Notes under the pieces: model-generated | Told to the model about the DNA's origin: nothing | Database searches by the model: none | The model's input: the letters and a program-made list of their open reading frames with translations, nothing else | Made by a program: the position numbers and the translations under genes | Shown: positions 46,962 through 56,699 of the stretch, piece after piece | Layout of the letters: each line of letters starts with the position of its first letter | How positions within the stretch are numbered: position 1 is the stretch's first letter | NCBI RefSeq assembly: GCF_025449215.1 | Contig: NZ_CP104900.1 | Coordinates: 744,001 to 808,000 of the forward strand | Length of the DNA: 64,000 bases | Origin: Shewanella seohaensis | GTDB taxonomy: Bacteria > Pseudomonadota > Gammaproteobacteria > Enterobacterales > Shewanellaceae | Direction of reading: 5' to 3'

Positions 46962-47347
46962 AACGATTCCTATCTGAGAGTGCTAACCGTAAACACCGAA
47001 ATTGCTTTAGGTAATTCACGACCACCTAGCGCAATTAGACTACCTCGTATGGAGTAAGCAAAACGTGAACTGGTTATAAGTTACGGTTTCCTAACAAGGA
47101 AATCACTGGCTTTTTGTTAAGCAGATCATGTTTTAGTAAACATAGATGCATATTTACTGAGGTTTTTGGCTGTTTGTTATTGAATTTGAGCGATTAACTT
47201 TAGCGCTCAATCGAAAGACTGAAATGATAAAAAGTTGAGCTTCTTACTTGTGGGCATTTTGACTTGTACTGAGGGTATCTGGCTGTCATTATCCCTGCGG
47301 ACATTGCCTAATCTCCCCAACCTGCCTGAAATCTTGGAGGATCCCCA
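46962..47347. other. Intergenic region without recognisable gene
   Basis: Contains the divergent promoter region of the radical SAM and BASS transporter genes. I see no Fur box, RNA or repeat. Confidence 0.5.
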
Positions 47348-48283
47348 TTGGTTAATATCAACCGCTTTTTTCCGCTATTCGCCTTAGTTGGGGCGGGTAC
47401 GGCGTATTTGATGCCCGCATGGTTTAGCGGATTGAAAACCAGCATAGTACCGTTGCTGGTGGTGATTATGTTATCTATGGGGCTGACCTTAGATGTGCGG
47501 GACTTTGCCAATGCATTCAAACAGAAACGTGCCGTTATCACTGGCTTAATCTTGCAATTTACCCTAATGCCCTTAAGTGCCTTAGCCATTAGCTTGCTGT
47601 TAGGGCTCAATCGGGAATTGACCATAGGCATGGTGCTGGTGGGGAGTGTGGCGGGTGGCACGGCATCGAACGTGATTTGCTATTTGGCCAAGGGCGATGT
47701 CGCCTTATCTATCACTATGACTGCGCTATCGACCTTAGCGGGTGTAGTGCTCACACCCTTGATTATTGAGCTATTAATCGGCGAGATGGTCGCCATTCCT
47801 TTAATGGATATGCTCGTCAGCCTCGTTAAAATCGTGCTTATCCCTGTGACTGTGGGTGTGGTGTTGAATCACTTCTTTAAACCGCAGGTTGCTAAACTTG
47901 CCCCCGCATTACCCATCATTTCTATCGTGGCGATTGTACTGGCCATCAGCATTATTGTGGCCCTAAATGCAGGGCAATTTTCGCAGGTGGGGCCTGTGAT
48001 TTTACTCGCGGTGTTTCTACATAACGGTTTGGGACTCGCCTTGGGTTATACCTGCTGCCGCTTGCTCGGCTTTAACCGTACAGTGTGTAAAACCATTTCG
48101 ATTGAGGTCGGGCTGCAAAACTCAGGCCTTGCGACCGCGTTATGCATCAAGTTTTTTAGCCCGCTCTCCGCCGTCCCCAGCGCAATTTTCTCGATTTGGC
48201 ATAACCTTTCAGGCGCCCTGCTGGCAGGCTACTGGGCGAGTTTAGAGCAAGATCCGGATGGTGTGAAAACCACCACCAAATAG
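47348..48283 (+). CDS. BASS-family sodium-coupled transporter
   Basis: A 311-residue membrane protein with about nine or ten helices and BASS features: MLSMGLTLDVRDFANAFKQK, AGGTASNVICYLAKGDVALS, and EVGLQNSGLATALCIKFFS. The family imports bile acids, pantoate or other carboxylates with sodium. TTG start at 47348 follows GGAGG by 8 bases, and no in-frame ATG precedes the first helix. Substrate unknown. Confidence 0.87.
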   Translation: MVNINRFFPLFALVGAGTAYLMPAWFSGLKTSIVPLLVVIMLSMGLTLDVRDFANAFKQKRAVITGLILQFTLMPLSALAISLLLGLNRELTIGMVLVGSVAGGTASNVICYLAKGDVALSITMTALSTLAGVVLTPLIIELLIGEMVAIPLMDMLVSLVKIVLIPVTVGVVLNHFFKPQVAKLAPALPIISIVAIVLAISIIVALNAGQFSQVGPVILLAVFLHNGLGLALGYTCCRLLGFNRTVCKTISIEVGLQNSGLATALCIKFFSPLSAVPSAIFSIWHNLSGALLAGYWASLEQDPDGVKTTTK

Positions 48284-48540
48284 TGAGAAACAATAGCAGC
48301 TTTTTAATAAGCTGAAGTAACGTATATCTTAATATCGTAAATGAAATATATGAGTGTTTTATGGATAAGTCAGTATGTGGTCACTCGCTCATAAATGCGC
48401 ATCACTTAATTAGCATCAACTTATGCCAGCCGATTAACTTGTTGTTAAATTATAGATACTTGTTGTTAACTTTAATTAATTCGGTAAAGTAGCTGGCAAA
48501 TTAAAAATATGATCTGTTTTTGCTAGTTTAGGGAACGAAT

Positions 48541-50511
48541 ATGACCGCAAAAGGAATCTGTGTATTACTTGGCAGTTCACTAGTCTTATCTGCTTGTGGC
48601 GGGGGAGGTGGCGACTCTACAACGCCAACATCACCGACCAATCCTCCTCCGACAACAACTTTTAAAGTTACTGATTACCCGACGGAAGTTGCTGTCACTT
48701 CGCTATCGTTAGCGGAGAGTGTTTTGCAAGTTGGTTTTTTTGCTAATGACATCTTACGCAATTTTGATATCGAGGCTAATGGAGCTGAAAAGTCGTGCTC
48801 TAATGGCGGTTTAGCGACGATTGAGTTGATTGATAAGGATGACTCAAAAGGCATTTCTGTCGGCGATAGTCTTAATATGTCCTATCGTGATTGTTACATT
48901 CAAGCACTCGACAGCACAGTGAATGGCGAAGGTTCATTAACGCTATCTGAATATCAACAGGGCACTAAGGCAAAAGGGTCGATTGATATTTCTAATCTGC
49001 AGGTTAATGGAGATGATAACTTCAACTTGGTTGGTCAAATGTTGTTCGAAAATAACATTTCACCGTTGCAAAGACAGTTGAACATTCAAAGCAAAAGCAC
49101 TGTTAAATTAGTTGTAAATAGTAATTCGGAGTTAAGTTTTACTAATCTCTCTTTAACGAGAGTGGAAAACTTTTCCGATGCAACTTATGCGATTAGTGGT
49201 AAAGGCCAGATTTCGGTCGCACAATTTAATAATGGCTTTGGTTTTGAGTTTACTAAACCATTGAAAGGACATTTTGACGAATTTCCCCATGAAGGCTCTA
49301 TTGTCGCCAGTACATCAGCTCAGGACTCAGTTCAAATGACGAGTAACTTCGTTACTGACTCTAAAATGCTCAATGTGAATACTGCTAAAGAAGCTTACAT
49401 GGTTTATTGGAGTCAAATTGTTGAGGGAAGTTTGTGGCATCTTGAAGGTGGAAAATCTAACTCATCATTTGAGTTTCGCTCTGACAACTTTAACTATGTA
49501 GGCATGATTGATGACCAGGATTTACAAGCATTTCCTGTGTCTGGCGGGACGATTCGATTACTCATGTCACGCCCTATCAAAGACCAAGTTTACGAAAGTT
49601 CTTTTGATGAGGATTCATGGCCATACCGAAAAGTTGCAGCCAAAATTAGCGTGAATGGTGCGATATTAAACATCACGCCAGAGACAGATTTAAAGGCGAA
49701 TACGGTATATCGCTTTAATGGTGTTTTGCTTGAAAGCAAATTTGGTGCAGTGGCGAATACTATGTGGTCTGAACGTTTTAAAACCAGCGATGCAATCATT
49801 ATCGATGTGGCTGCAAGTAGCTATTTATATAAAGCCAACGACACGCCAAAGCTCGATGCTTCACAAACCGTTATGAATAAAGGTAGTGCACTGACATTTA
49901 AGTGGGTAGATGTGAATAATGTCGGCATTGTTTTTTCAAATCCGACTAGTGCCAAGACAGGTTTTACCGTTCCAAATGAAGTGACATCTGATGTCGCGAT
50001 AAAGTTAGAAGTGTCCAATGGACAGGGATACCAAGTATTCCGAACTTTAACGATGCACTATTATGCTGGCAGTGACACATTCATGCACTATGTGAGCCCG
50101 CAAGGTGACTACATTGGTGGTGGGAAAACAGTGATTATGGATTCGAGCAGTGCAGTGTTCACGCCAACGAATTACGACAACAGCTTAAATGCAATCACCT
50201 TATCTATTGACGGAAATACTTGGTGGAGCTTTGATATTGCTGCACCCGCTGGTGAAAACCTGCAAGTGAAGAAATATATCAATGCTACTCGTTATCCGTT
50301 CCAAGGCCCCTTGACGGCAGGTTTGTCATTTACGGGTGATGGTCGTGGCTGCAATCAAAGTATCGGGGATTTTGAGGTGCTTGAGTTGAGTTATAATGCT
50401 GATAAATCTGTTAAATCTCTAGCGGTTAACTTTAATCAGCGTTGTGAAAATACCATGCCGCCTTTAAATGGTGTGATTCGTTATCACTCTTCGGTGGGAA
50501 TTAACCACTAA
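48541..50511 (+). CDS. Large surface lipoprotein with Ig-like domains
   Basis: A 656-residue protein with lipobox LSACGGGGG (Cys about residue 19), then a Thr/Pro linker (TTPTSPTNPPPTTT). A central SbsA/Big-like segment (GGTIRLLMSRPIKDQV, LNITPETDLKANTVYRFNGV) and a PKD-like segment (DASQTVMNKGSALTFKWVDV) suggest beta-sandwich domains. No family is recognised. The gene is AT-rich relative to its neighbours and has its own terminator, so it could be an accessory gene. Confidence 0.75.
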   Translation: MTAKGICVLLGSSLVLSACGGGGGDSTTPTSPTNPPPTTTFKVTDYPTEVAVTSLSLAESVLQVGFFANDILRNFDIEANGAEKSCSNGGLATIELIDKDDSKGISVGDSLNMSYRDCYIQALDSTVNGEGSLTLSEYQQGTKAKGSIDISNLQVNGDDNFNLVGQMLFENNISPLQRQLNIQSKSTVKLVVNSNSELSFTNLSLTRVENFSDATYAISGKGQISVAQFNNGFGFEFTKPLKGHFDEFPHEGSIVASTSAQDSVQMTSNFVTDSKMLNVNTAKEAYMVYWSQIVEGSLWHLEGGKSNSSFEFRSDNFNYVGMIDDQDLQAFPVSGGTIRLLMSRPIKDQVYESSFDEDSWPYRKVAAKISVNGAILNITPETDLKANTVYRFNGVLLESKFGAVANTMWSERFKTSDAIIIDVAASSYLYKANDTPKLDASQTVMNKGSALTFKWVDVNNVGIVFSNPTSAKTGFTVPNEVTSDVAIKLEVSNGQGYQVFRTLTMHYYAGSDTFMHYVSPQGDYIGGGKTVIMDSSSAVFTPTNYDNSLNAITLSIDGNTWWSFDIAAPAGENLQVKKYINATRYPFQGPLTAGLSFTGDGRGCNQSIGDFEVLELSYNADKSVKSLAVNFNQRCENTMPPLNGVIRYHSSVGINH

Positions 50512-50520
50512 TCGATTATG

Positions 50521-50550
50521 AAGGCACCTTAGGGTGCCTTTATTTTTTTG
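50521..50550 (+). terminator. Terminator after the lipoprotein gene
   Basis: AAGGCACC and GGTGCCTT pair (loop TTAG), followed by TATTTTTTTG. Confidence 0.88.
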
Positions 50551-50635
50551 ATGTATTTAATGGCTCATTATGAATGAAATGTATGAGCACTGAGATTGTG
50601 ATGTTGTCGCCAATAGTTGCTCGCCCTTAATCAAA

Positions 50636-50667
50636 AATGGCCTAACATCTTGCGATATTAGGCCATT
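50636..50667 (-). terminator. Terminator of the chemoreceptor at 50690
   Basis: AATGGCCTAA and TTAGGCCATT form a 10-bp stem. On the minus strand a T5 follows. Confidence 0.7.
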
Positions 50668-50689
50668 GTAACGACTTAGCTGACTCGAA

Positions 50690-52273
50690 TTAGAGTCTAA
50701 AATGCGAGACTACGCCTGTTAGCTGTTCTTTGGTGGCGGCCAAAGAGGTTGCGCTATTGAGGGTTGCTTTACCGCTTTGATTTAACTCTTCAACCATTTC
50801 GCGAATGGTATTCAAGTTACGATTAATCTCTTCACTCACGGCGCTTTGTTCTTCGGCGGCGGTGGCGATTTGATTGCTCAATCCATTAATATCAAATACA
50901 TAGGTCGTTAAGGTTTCAAGGCTTTCAGTCACCAGCGTAGTGGTGTCCGCTGCATCTTGGCAACTCTGTTTGGTCTCATCCATCGCATTAACGGCGCTGT
51001 TAGCACCCGTGCGCAGGCGTTCCAGCATTTGATTGATCTCGGCCGTGCTCGCTTGGGTACGAGCGGCTAGGGCGCGTACTTCGTCGGCGACGACAGCAAA
51101 GCCTCGGCCCTGTTCACCAGCACGGGCGGCTTCGATGGCGGCGTTAAGTGCGAGTAAGTTGGTTTGGTCGGCAATATCTCCAATCACACCTAAGATAGTG
51201 GCGATATGGCGAGTGTTTTCATTCATTTCCGCTATGGTGTGGGCGGCGGTATCGACCTTACCAACTAAGGCGACGACAGTATTTGCCGCTTGTTCGACAG
51301 CCTTTTTCGACTTATCAGCCTGTTCATTTGCCTGTTGGGTAAAGCGTGCGGCAGAGGCGGCATCACCGGCAACGTTATGGGCAGTTGCACTCATTTCGGT
51401 CATGGCCGTCACGACTTGGTCGGTTTCTACCGCGTGGGTTTGCAATGCATGGGTATTGGCGTTGGACTGCACATTCAACTGACCAATTTGATCTGACATA
51501 TGTTCAGAGGCCTGAGCAATATCGGAAATCATATGGCGCAAGTGGTCAATCACTCGGTCGAGATCGGCGCCGAGTGAACACAGTTCGTTTTGACCGCTGA
51601 TTTGGGTCTTCTGAGTCAGATCACCATCGGCAAGGCGCTCTACAACCCGCTTGATTTGATTAACGATATTGACCAAACGTTTGCTCATAAAGAAGGCGCT
51701 TAGTAAGGAAGCGACAATGGCAATTAGGATTAGGCCAAGGAGCAGCGCTTCGGTGGCATTGACTTTGTCTTCTGCCTGTTTGCCTAGTTCATGGTTTCGT
51801 TGGGTGATTAATTTGACTAATTGATTGATCTCATTGCTAACTTTGGGCCCAAGTGCGCCACGTTCTGGCGTGAGTTCAGGCTCGGTGCCCGTTTGTTTGG
51901 CGTAGGCTAACTCCTGCTGATAGAGACGCACATATTGCTCGATTTGTGGCAGTAGTGTGCGGATCGTTCTAGCATCTTGCCCCATAAAATCGGTGTTAAA
52001 TCCTGCGAGTTGCTCGACAAGCTGCTGCACATTGCGTTGCTGCAAGCTGATGGCGTCGCTGTTATGGACTAATGTGGCTAAGCGCAACTCGAAGAAAGCT
52101 TCACGCACATTGGTGAAGGTTTCGGCGAGCTGGGTATTGTTGACCAGCCTGCTGCTGGTGTCATTGAGTTCAGCAAAACCCCGATAGGAGGAAATGCCGA
52201 TAATGATCAATAAAATACTCGCAAACACTGAAGGCAGCGCCGTCAATGTGCTGGTTTTTGCATTGTTAAACAT
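50690..52273 (-). CDS. Methyl-accepting chemotaxis protein, four-helix-bundle sensor
   Basis: A 527-residue chemoreceptor: helix 1 ([18 protein letters not shown]), a ~145-residue helical periplasmic sensor of the 4HB type ([20 protein letters not shown]), helix 2 (~185-205), HAMP, and the signalling domain with tip [20 protein letters not shown]. Unlike the two cache receptors at 14-18 kb it has no DPRTRPWY motif. Single gene on the minus strand, apparently intact. Ligand unknown. Confidence 0.92.
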   Translation of the reverse strand: MFNNAKTSTLTALPSVFASILLIIIGISSYRGFAELNDTSSRLVNNTQLAETFTNVREAFFELRLATLVHNSDAISLQQRNVQQLVEQLAGFNTDFMGQDARTIRTLLPQIEQYVRLYQQELAYAKQTGTEPELTPERGALGPKVSNEINQLVKLITQRNHELGKQAEDKVNATEALLLGLILIAIVASLLSAFFMSKRLVNIVNQIKRVVERLADGDLTQKTQISGQNELCSLGADLDRVIDHLRHMISDIAQASEHMSDQIGQLNVQSNANTHALQTHAVETDQVVTAMTEMSATAHNVAGDAASAARFTQQANEQADKSKKAVEQAANTVVALVGKVDTAAHTIAEMNENTRHIATILGVIGDIADQTNLLALNAAIEAARAGEQGRGFAVVADEVRALAARTQASTAEINQMLERLRTGANSAVNAMDETKQSCQDAADTTTLVTESLETLTTYVFDINGLSNQIATAAEEQSAVSEEINRNLNTIREMVEELNQSGKATLNSATSLAATKEQLTGVVSHFRL

Positions 52274-52611
52274 GGTGGCCTACTGGGGTATTAATCAAGA
52301 CGGGGTGTAATTAAATTACACATTGAGGCCATTTTAACGCTTGGATTTAGGCAGCTGCAAGGCGACATTTTGAGCGTTTTAGCTATAGTGGTATGTTTTA
52401 AAAGGGATTGTTTTTGCCGTGTTAATTGGGAATGGTGCAGTGGTTGCCAGATGTTATGTAAGTAAAAATCAAAGTATTCTCAGTTGATTGATTTTCATGG
52501 TGAAAATAAAGTGATGTAGCAGTCACTCTACAGCCTATTAACAGTGCAAAAATCGATTGTGAGGCAGATCGCAAAACTTACAAATGTTTATAAGTGTATC
52601 TATAGCGCTTG

Positions 52612-52720
52612 ACCGCGTTATTGGCTGATGGTGTCGAACAGCTATGCACCACAAGCTTAAACTCGAATAAAAGCCCGCCAAATCACTGCAAAAAACTGAG
52701 GCCTCAACACGCTCTTGTGT
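52612..52720 (+). repeat. Decayed MITE-like element (second copy)
   Basis: AATAAAAGCCCGCCAAATCA and the following CTGCAAAAA...CTCAACACGCTCT match the right half of the element at 13418-13701 (AAAAGCCAGCCAAATTGCTG, GTCAACACGCCCT) with point differences; GCGTTAT before it also matches. The left end and first half were not found. It lies in a 638-bp intergenic stretch (52274-52911) whose remainder shows only a Fur box. Confidence 0.65.
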
Positions 52721-52815
52721 TAGTCGAAGCGAGTGGTAATTGTCCCTCACTCAATCTTTTATCTCTCATTCCTACGAATTTGCGTTCGGTCACAAAGCTA
52801 TGTATTGAATGTAAA

Positions 52816-52830
52816 TGATATTGGTTATCA
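52816..52830 (+). promoter_or_regulatory. Fur box before the second TonB receptor
   Basis: TGATATTGGTTATCA, flanked to give 8-bp perfect arms AAATGATA/TATCATTT, close to the Fur palindrome. It is about 80 bases before the receptor start, so the gene should be repressed by iron-loaded Fur. Confidence 0.78.
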
Positions 52831-52911
52831 TTTGGATTTAAGGTTGTTTTAATGTAGATTGTCGGCATTTCAAGCTAACACCGTTTATCAATGAGTGCCG
52901 TCGAGGTTTTT

Positions 52912-54969
52912 ATGGAATGCAGGGCGTTTAAGAAAAGTGCAATTGCAGTAATAGTTTCGAGTTTAGTGATGTCCTCAGCTTACGCTGCTGTGGACGCAGA
53001 ATCTGCTGAACCGATTGAAAAAATTACTGTTTATGGTGAGAAAATCGAGCGTAGCCTTAAGGATACGACTTCCTCTATTTCGGTTATCGATAAAGAAGCG
53101 CTCGACAGCGGTCAATATCAATCCACCTCGAGTGCCTTATCTGAAGTGCCTAACGTGGTGGTGCTTACGGGATCTGTGCCCGATATCCGTGGGGTTTCTG
53201 GTAATGGTTCTGCCTCGGGATTTAACTCTTTTACCGGCGGTGCTCGGGCGCGGGTATCCACCTTAGTCGATGGCGTTGCCGAACCTTTTGTGGCCGATCT
53301 TACTGGTGATACTGGTCTGTGGGATATCCAACAAATTGAGGTGTACCGCGGTCCGCAATCGACGATTAACGGGCGTAACAGCATTGGCGGCACAGTGTTT
53401 ATTAAAACGGAAGACCCCACCTTCGATTGGCAAGGTGCGGCTCGTGTTGGTTATCGCAATCAAGATAACTTTATCGATAGCGCCGTTATGCTCTCAGGCC
53501 CCATCCTCGATGATGAGCTGGCATTTAGGGTGAGCGGACAAAATGTGACAGGGAATACCTTCAATAAAGGCTTGGAATATGAGACAAATCCTGCCCCATT
53601 TGACCTCAATGAACTGATCACCAATCGCTGGCGCGGTAAATTCCTGTGGCAGCCGAGTGCGATTGAAGATCTCAAAGTGCTCTATAGCTTTTCATACAAT
53701 GATGAGAAAGGTGACTCTGGGCGTAACTATTTTACCGGCGATGATCCTTGGGCGTTTAAGCCTATTTTCCAACGTTATATCGAGACTAAATCTACGACTC
53801 ATTCAGTGAAAGTCGATTATGACCTCGGTGAAGGCCGCGCCTTCGATCTCATCGTCGCTTATATGGATTATGACTGGGGCTTTGAATCCTATGAGGCCCT
53901 CGCCACGGCGCAGCAATATGTGGATATGAATGACCAGAGTTACACCGTCGATGGTAAGTACAGCTTTGGTCTAAAAGATAAAGATTTCAATGGTTTTGTG
54001 GGTTTAGCCTATTTTAAACGCGATCAAGATTTTGGTAGTACTGGCAGCTCTGTTTACAGTGGGGATGACAGCACTGAATCCACCTCTATATACGGTGAAA
54101 TGACCTATGGCCTTGCCGAATCACTCTGGGTCACATTCGGCGGCCGCGTGATGCGTGAGGAGCAATTGCGTAACTTCAATATGCTCTATCAAGGCAGTCA
54201 ATTGCAGGAGAAACTCGATAATGCCAATACCGTTACCCTGCCGAAGTTAGTGCTGCAATATGCGCTGAATGACAGCACAACTTTGGCGGCCAGTGTGCGT
54301 CGCGGTTATAACTCGGGTGGCGGTGCGCTGTCGTTAGCCGAAAGTGAGTATTACTACTACGACGAAGAGTACGTAAATACCTATGAAATCAGCAGTCGCA
54401 GCGCGTTTATGGATGGCGATGTTAACTTTAATGCCAACCTCTTCTACAACGATTTCGACGGTTACCAAGCCTCTAACAGCGCCCGCAAAATTACCAATAT
54501 CGATAAAGCGGTCAGTTACGGTATTGAGGCTGAATTCAGCGCCATGCTCACCGAAAACCTGCAGTTTATTTCGGGCGTAGGTTTACTCGATAGTGAGATC
54601 AAACAAGCGGATCCTAGCTATGGTGACATTATCGGCAATCAGCTGAACTCGGCGCCGCATGTGACCGCCAATGCTGGATTAAAATATTGGTTAGGCGATG
54701 CATTTTCTTTTGGTTTTTCAGGCAACTATGTGGGTGAGTATTATGCGGATATCAATAATACCGAATCACGGGTGGCTGGCGATTATGTTGTTGCCCGCTT
54801 AAGCCTCGATTATCAAACTGATAGCTGGAGAATCAGCGGCTTTGTAAACAACCTGTTTGATGAGCAAGCCTTGACGGTAAATGAACCCGCTAGCCGCAGT
54901 TATCCCGATGGTTATGCGGCGATTATCGACCCAAGAAATCTCGGTGTATCTGTGATGTACCGCTTCTAA
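52912..54969 (+). CDS. TonB-dependent outer-membrane receptor
   Basis: A 685-residue receptor. Leader IAVIVSSLVMSSAYAA, plug motif EKITVYGEKIERSLKDTTSS (TonB box region EKITVYG) and the plug end QIEVYRGPQSTINGRNSIGG, then a 22-strand barrel ending VMYRF. It differs from the IrgA-like receptor by having the GRNSIGG plug motif common to siderophore receptors of the FecA/FyuA-like group, so the ligand is likely an iron-siderophore. GAGG precedes the 52912 start, preferred over the upstream 52891. Confidence 0.88.
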   Translation: MECRAFKKSAIAVIVSSLVMSSAYAAVDAESAEPIEKITVYGEKIERSLKDTTSSISVIDKEALDSGQYQSTSSALSEVPNVVVLTGSVPDIRGVSGNGSASGFNSFTGGARARVSTLVDGVAEPFVADLTGDTGLWDIQQIEVYRGPQSTINGRNSIGGTVFIKTEDPTFDWQGAARVGYRNQDNFIDSAVMLSGPILDDELAFRVSGQNVTGNTFNKGLEYETNPAPFDLNELITNRWRGKFLWQPSAIEDLKVLYSFSYNDEKGDSGRNYFTGDDPWAFKPIFQRYIETKSTTHSVKVDYDLGEGRAFDLIVAYMDYDWGFESYEALATAQQYVDMNDQSYTVDGKYSFGLKDKDFNGFVGLAYFKRDQDFGSTGSSVYSGDDSTESTSIYGEMTYGLAESLWVTFGGRVMREEQLRNFNMLYQGSQLQEKLDNANTVTLPKLVLQYALNDSTTLAASVRRGYNSGGGALSLAESEYYYYDEEYVNTYEISSRSAFMDGDVNFNANLFYNDFDGYQASNSARKITNIDKAVSYGIEAEFSAMLTENLQFISGVGLLDSEIKQADPSYGDIIGNQLNSAPHVTANAGLKYWLGDAFSFGFSGNYVGEYYADINNTESRVAGDYVVARLSLDYQTDSWRISGFVNNLFDEQALTVNEPASRSYPDGYAAIIDPRNLGVSVMYRF

Positions 54970-55001
54970 GTGCTCAATTTAACGCACTTATTTTACCCAT
55001 A

Positions 55002-55035
55002 AAAAAACCTCCACAGCATGCTGTGGAGGTTTTTT
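55002..55035. terminator. Bidirectional terminator
   Basis: A perfect 34-bp palindrome, AAAAAACCTCCACAGCA then its complement, ending TTTTTT, between the receptor and fdhC. Confidence 0.95.
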
Positions 55036-55049
55036 GTTTTCAGCGACTT

Positions 55050-56036
55050 TTACTCTTTATATTTCAAAGTGCCGTTAGCTTTGATTTCGTCGTACCACAG
55101 GTTGTGGTGTTGGGTTGCCCAGTTTTCATCACAATAACCAGACACCATACACTCCATACCACCTTCAGACATTACCGTTGCCATGAAGATATGCACGATA
55201 GAGAAGGCGCAGATCACGATAGCGCTCACTGAGTGTAATACCAGCGCGATTAAGCTTAAGGTGCGGCTAGGTTCGAAAAGATTGGGGAACAGTAACAACA
55301 TGCCCGAGGCTGAAATCACTAACCCAAACAGGGCAAAGGCCCAGAACCACATTTTTTCACCGGCGTTAGCAAAACCTGCGTCAGGGTGCTTACCTTTGAA
55401 GGGACCAAAGTTGATGTAACCACCCACAACGAGGAACCACTTCACGTCGTACATTTTTGGCAGCTGGTTCTTCGCCCATAACACTGTCATCAATGCCCAG
55501 CCGATCATAAACGGAATCGCCATCACATCGTGGATTTGCTTAGCGCCATAAACGATGGCTTCCCAGATGCCTTCGCCCAACCAAGGTTGGAAGAAGAAAC
55601 GACCCGCTAATAAGGTTAAGCCCGTTAAAATCAGCATTAAGCACGGGATCGCGCCTAACCAGTGGATTGAAACGTCAAACTTTGACCAGCGATACACTAG
55701 CTTGCCCGAAAAACCATGGTGTAGCTTGGAGATGCCGTTCACCTTGATAAATAAGACAAAGATAATGATCATGCCGAATAACGCCGCCATTAAGGCCGGC
55801 GCTAACCAGTCGCTACGCAGCTCCAGTACACGCAGATCATAGGTATTGATCGGTTGTGCGTGGAACTCGCTTTGGGAGGTAGTGTATCCCGTGGCGCCGT
55901 CCTTCAGCTGTGCCCAAATTTGGGCATCAGAGGCTTGAGGTTGGAGCGCCTGTTCATCACCACCATTGGCTAGACACACGGCACTAAATAGCAGTGCTAT
56001 GGCTAAACCTATGTGTTTGAACCATTTGTTCATCAT
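55050..56036 (-). CDS. fdhC: Formate dehydrogenase cytochrome b subunit (FdhC, cluster 2)
   Basis: A 328-residue inner-membrane protein with N-terminal signal-like helix (HIGLAIALLFSAVCLANGG) and four or five further helices carrying the haem b histidines (FDVSIHWLGAIPCLMLILTG; GAKQIHDVMAIPFMIGW; ALVLHSVSAIVICAFSIVHI). It passes formate electrons to quinone. It is the last gene of fdhABC cluster 2, closely resembling the copy at 60151. Confidence 0.92.
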   Translation of the reverse strand: MMNKWFKHIGLAIALLFSAVCLANGGDEQALQPQASDAQIWAQLKDGATGYTTSQSEFHAQPINTYDLRVLELRSDWLAPALMAALFGMIIIFVLFIKVNGISKLHHGFSGKLVYRWSKFDVSIHWLGAIPCLMLILTGLTLLAGRFFFQPWLGEGIWEAIVYGAKQIHDVMAIPFMIGWALMTVLWAKNQLPKMYDVKWFLVVGGYINFGPFKGKHPDAGFANAGEKMWFWAFALFGLVISASGMLLLFPNLFEPSRTLSLIALVLHSVSAIVICAFSIVHIFMATVMSEGGMECMVSGYCDENWATQHHNLWYDEIKANGTLKYKE

Positions 56037-56109
56037 ACATCCTCTCTCGCTTAGTGGCGCCTGCTAGCAGGCGCCAAGCTAAGTCTGTGGACAGATCCTG
56101 TGACCTGAA

Positions 56110-56679
56110 TTAATTCCAAGCCGCGTTTTTAGCGCCACGGTAAGCCACACGCTCACGGAAGATGCTAGAAACCACTTCTGCATCACCCGCTAACAGGGCC
56201 TTAGTCGCACATAGTTCTGCGCACATTGGCAGTTTGCCTTCGGCAATACGGTTAGAACCATACTTCTGACGCTCTGCATCTGAATGGTTCTCTTCAGGAC
56301 CACCGGCACAGAAAGTACACTTATCCATCTTACCGCGGCTGCCAAAGGCACCCTTTTTAGGGAACTGAGGCGCACCAAACGGACAAGCGTATAGGCAGTA
56401 ACCACAACCGATACAGGTATCTTTGTTGTGCAGCACAATGCCATCTTCCGTCTTGTAGAAGCAGTTTGCAGGACAAACCGCCATACAAGGGGCGTCTGAG
56501 CAGTGCATACAAGCCACAGAGATAGAGGCTTCGCCTGGCTGACCGTCATTGATGGTCACCACGCGGCGACGTTGAATACCCCACTCCAGCGCAGAGTCAT
56601 TTTCGTTTTTACATGCCGTGACACAGCCGTTACATTCGATGCAGCGCTTGGTATCACATAAAAATTTCATTGTAGCCAT
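56110..56679 (-). CDS. fdhB: Formate dehydrogenase iron-sulfur subunit (FdhB, cluster 2)
   Basis: A 189-residue ferredoxin-like subunit with four [4Fe-4S] Cys clusters: CIECNGCVTACKNEN, CMHCSDAPCMAVCPANCF, CIGCGYCLYACPFG and CTFCAGG. It lacks the C-terminal transmembrane helix of E. coli FdnH (294 aa), so it must bind through FdhA and FdhC. It carries no signal of its own and is probably co-exported with the Tat-targeted FdhA. Very similar to the copy at 61229. Confidence 0.93.
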   Translation of the reverse strand: MATMKFLCDTKRCIECNGCVTACKNENDSALEWGIQRRRVVTINDGQPGEASISVACMHCSDAPCMAVCPANCFYKTEDGIVLHNKDTCIGCGYCLYACPFGAPQFPKKGAFGSRGKMDKCTFCAGGPEENHSDAERQKYGSNRIAEGKLPMCAELCATKALLAGDAEVVSSIFRERVAYRGAKNAAWN

Positions 56680-56699
56680 ATTGGCAAATCTCCCTGCAC

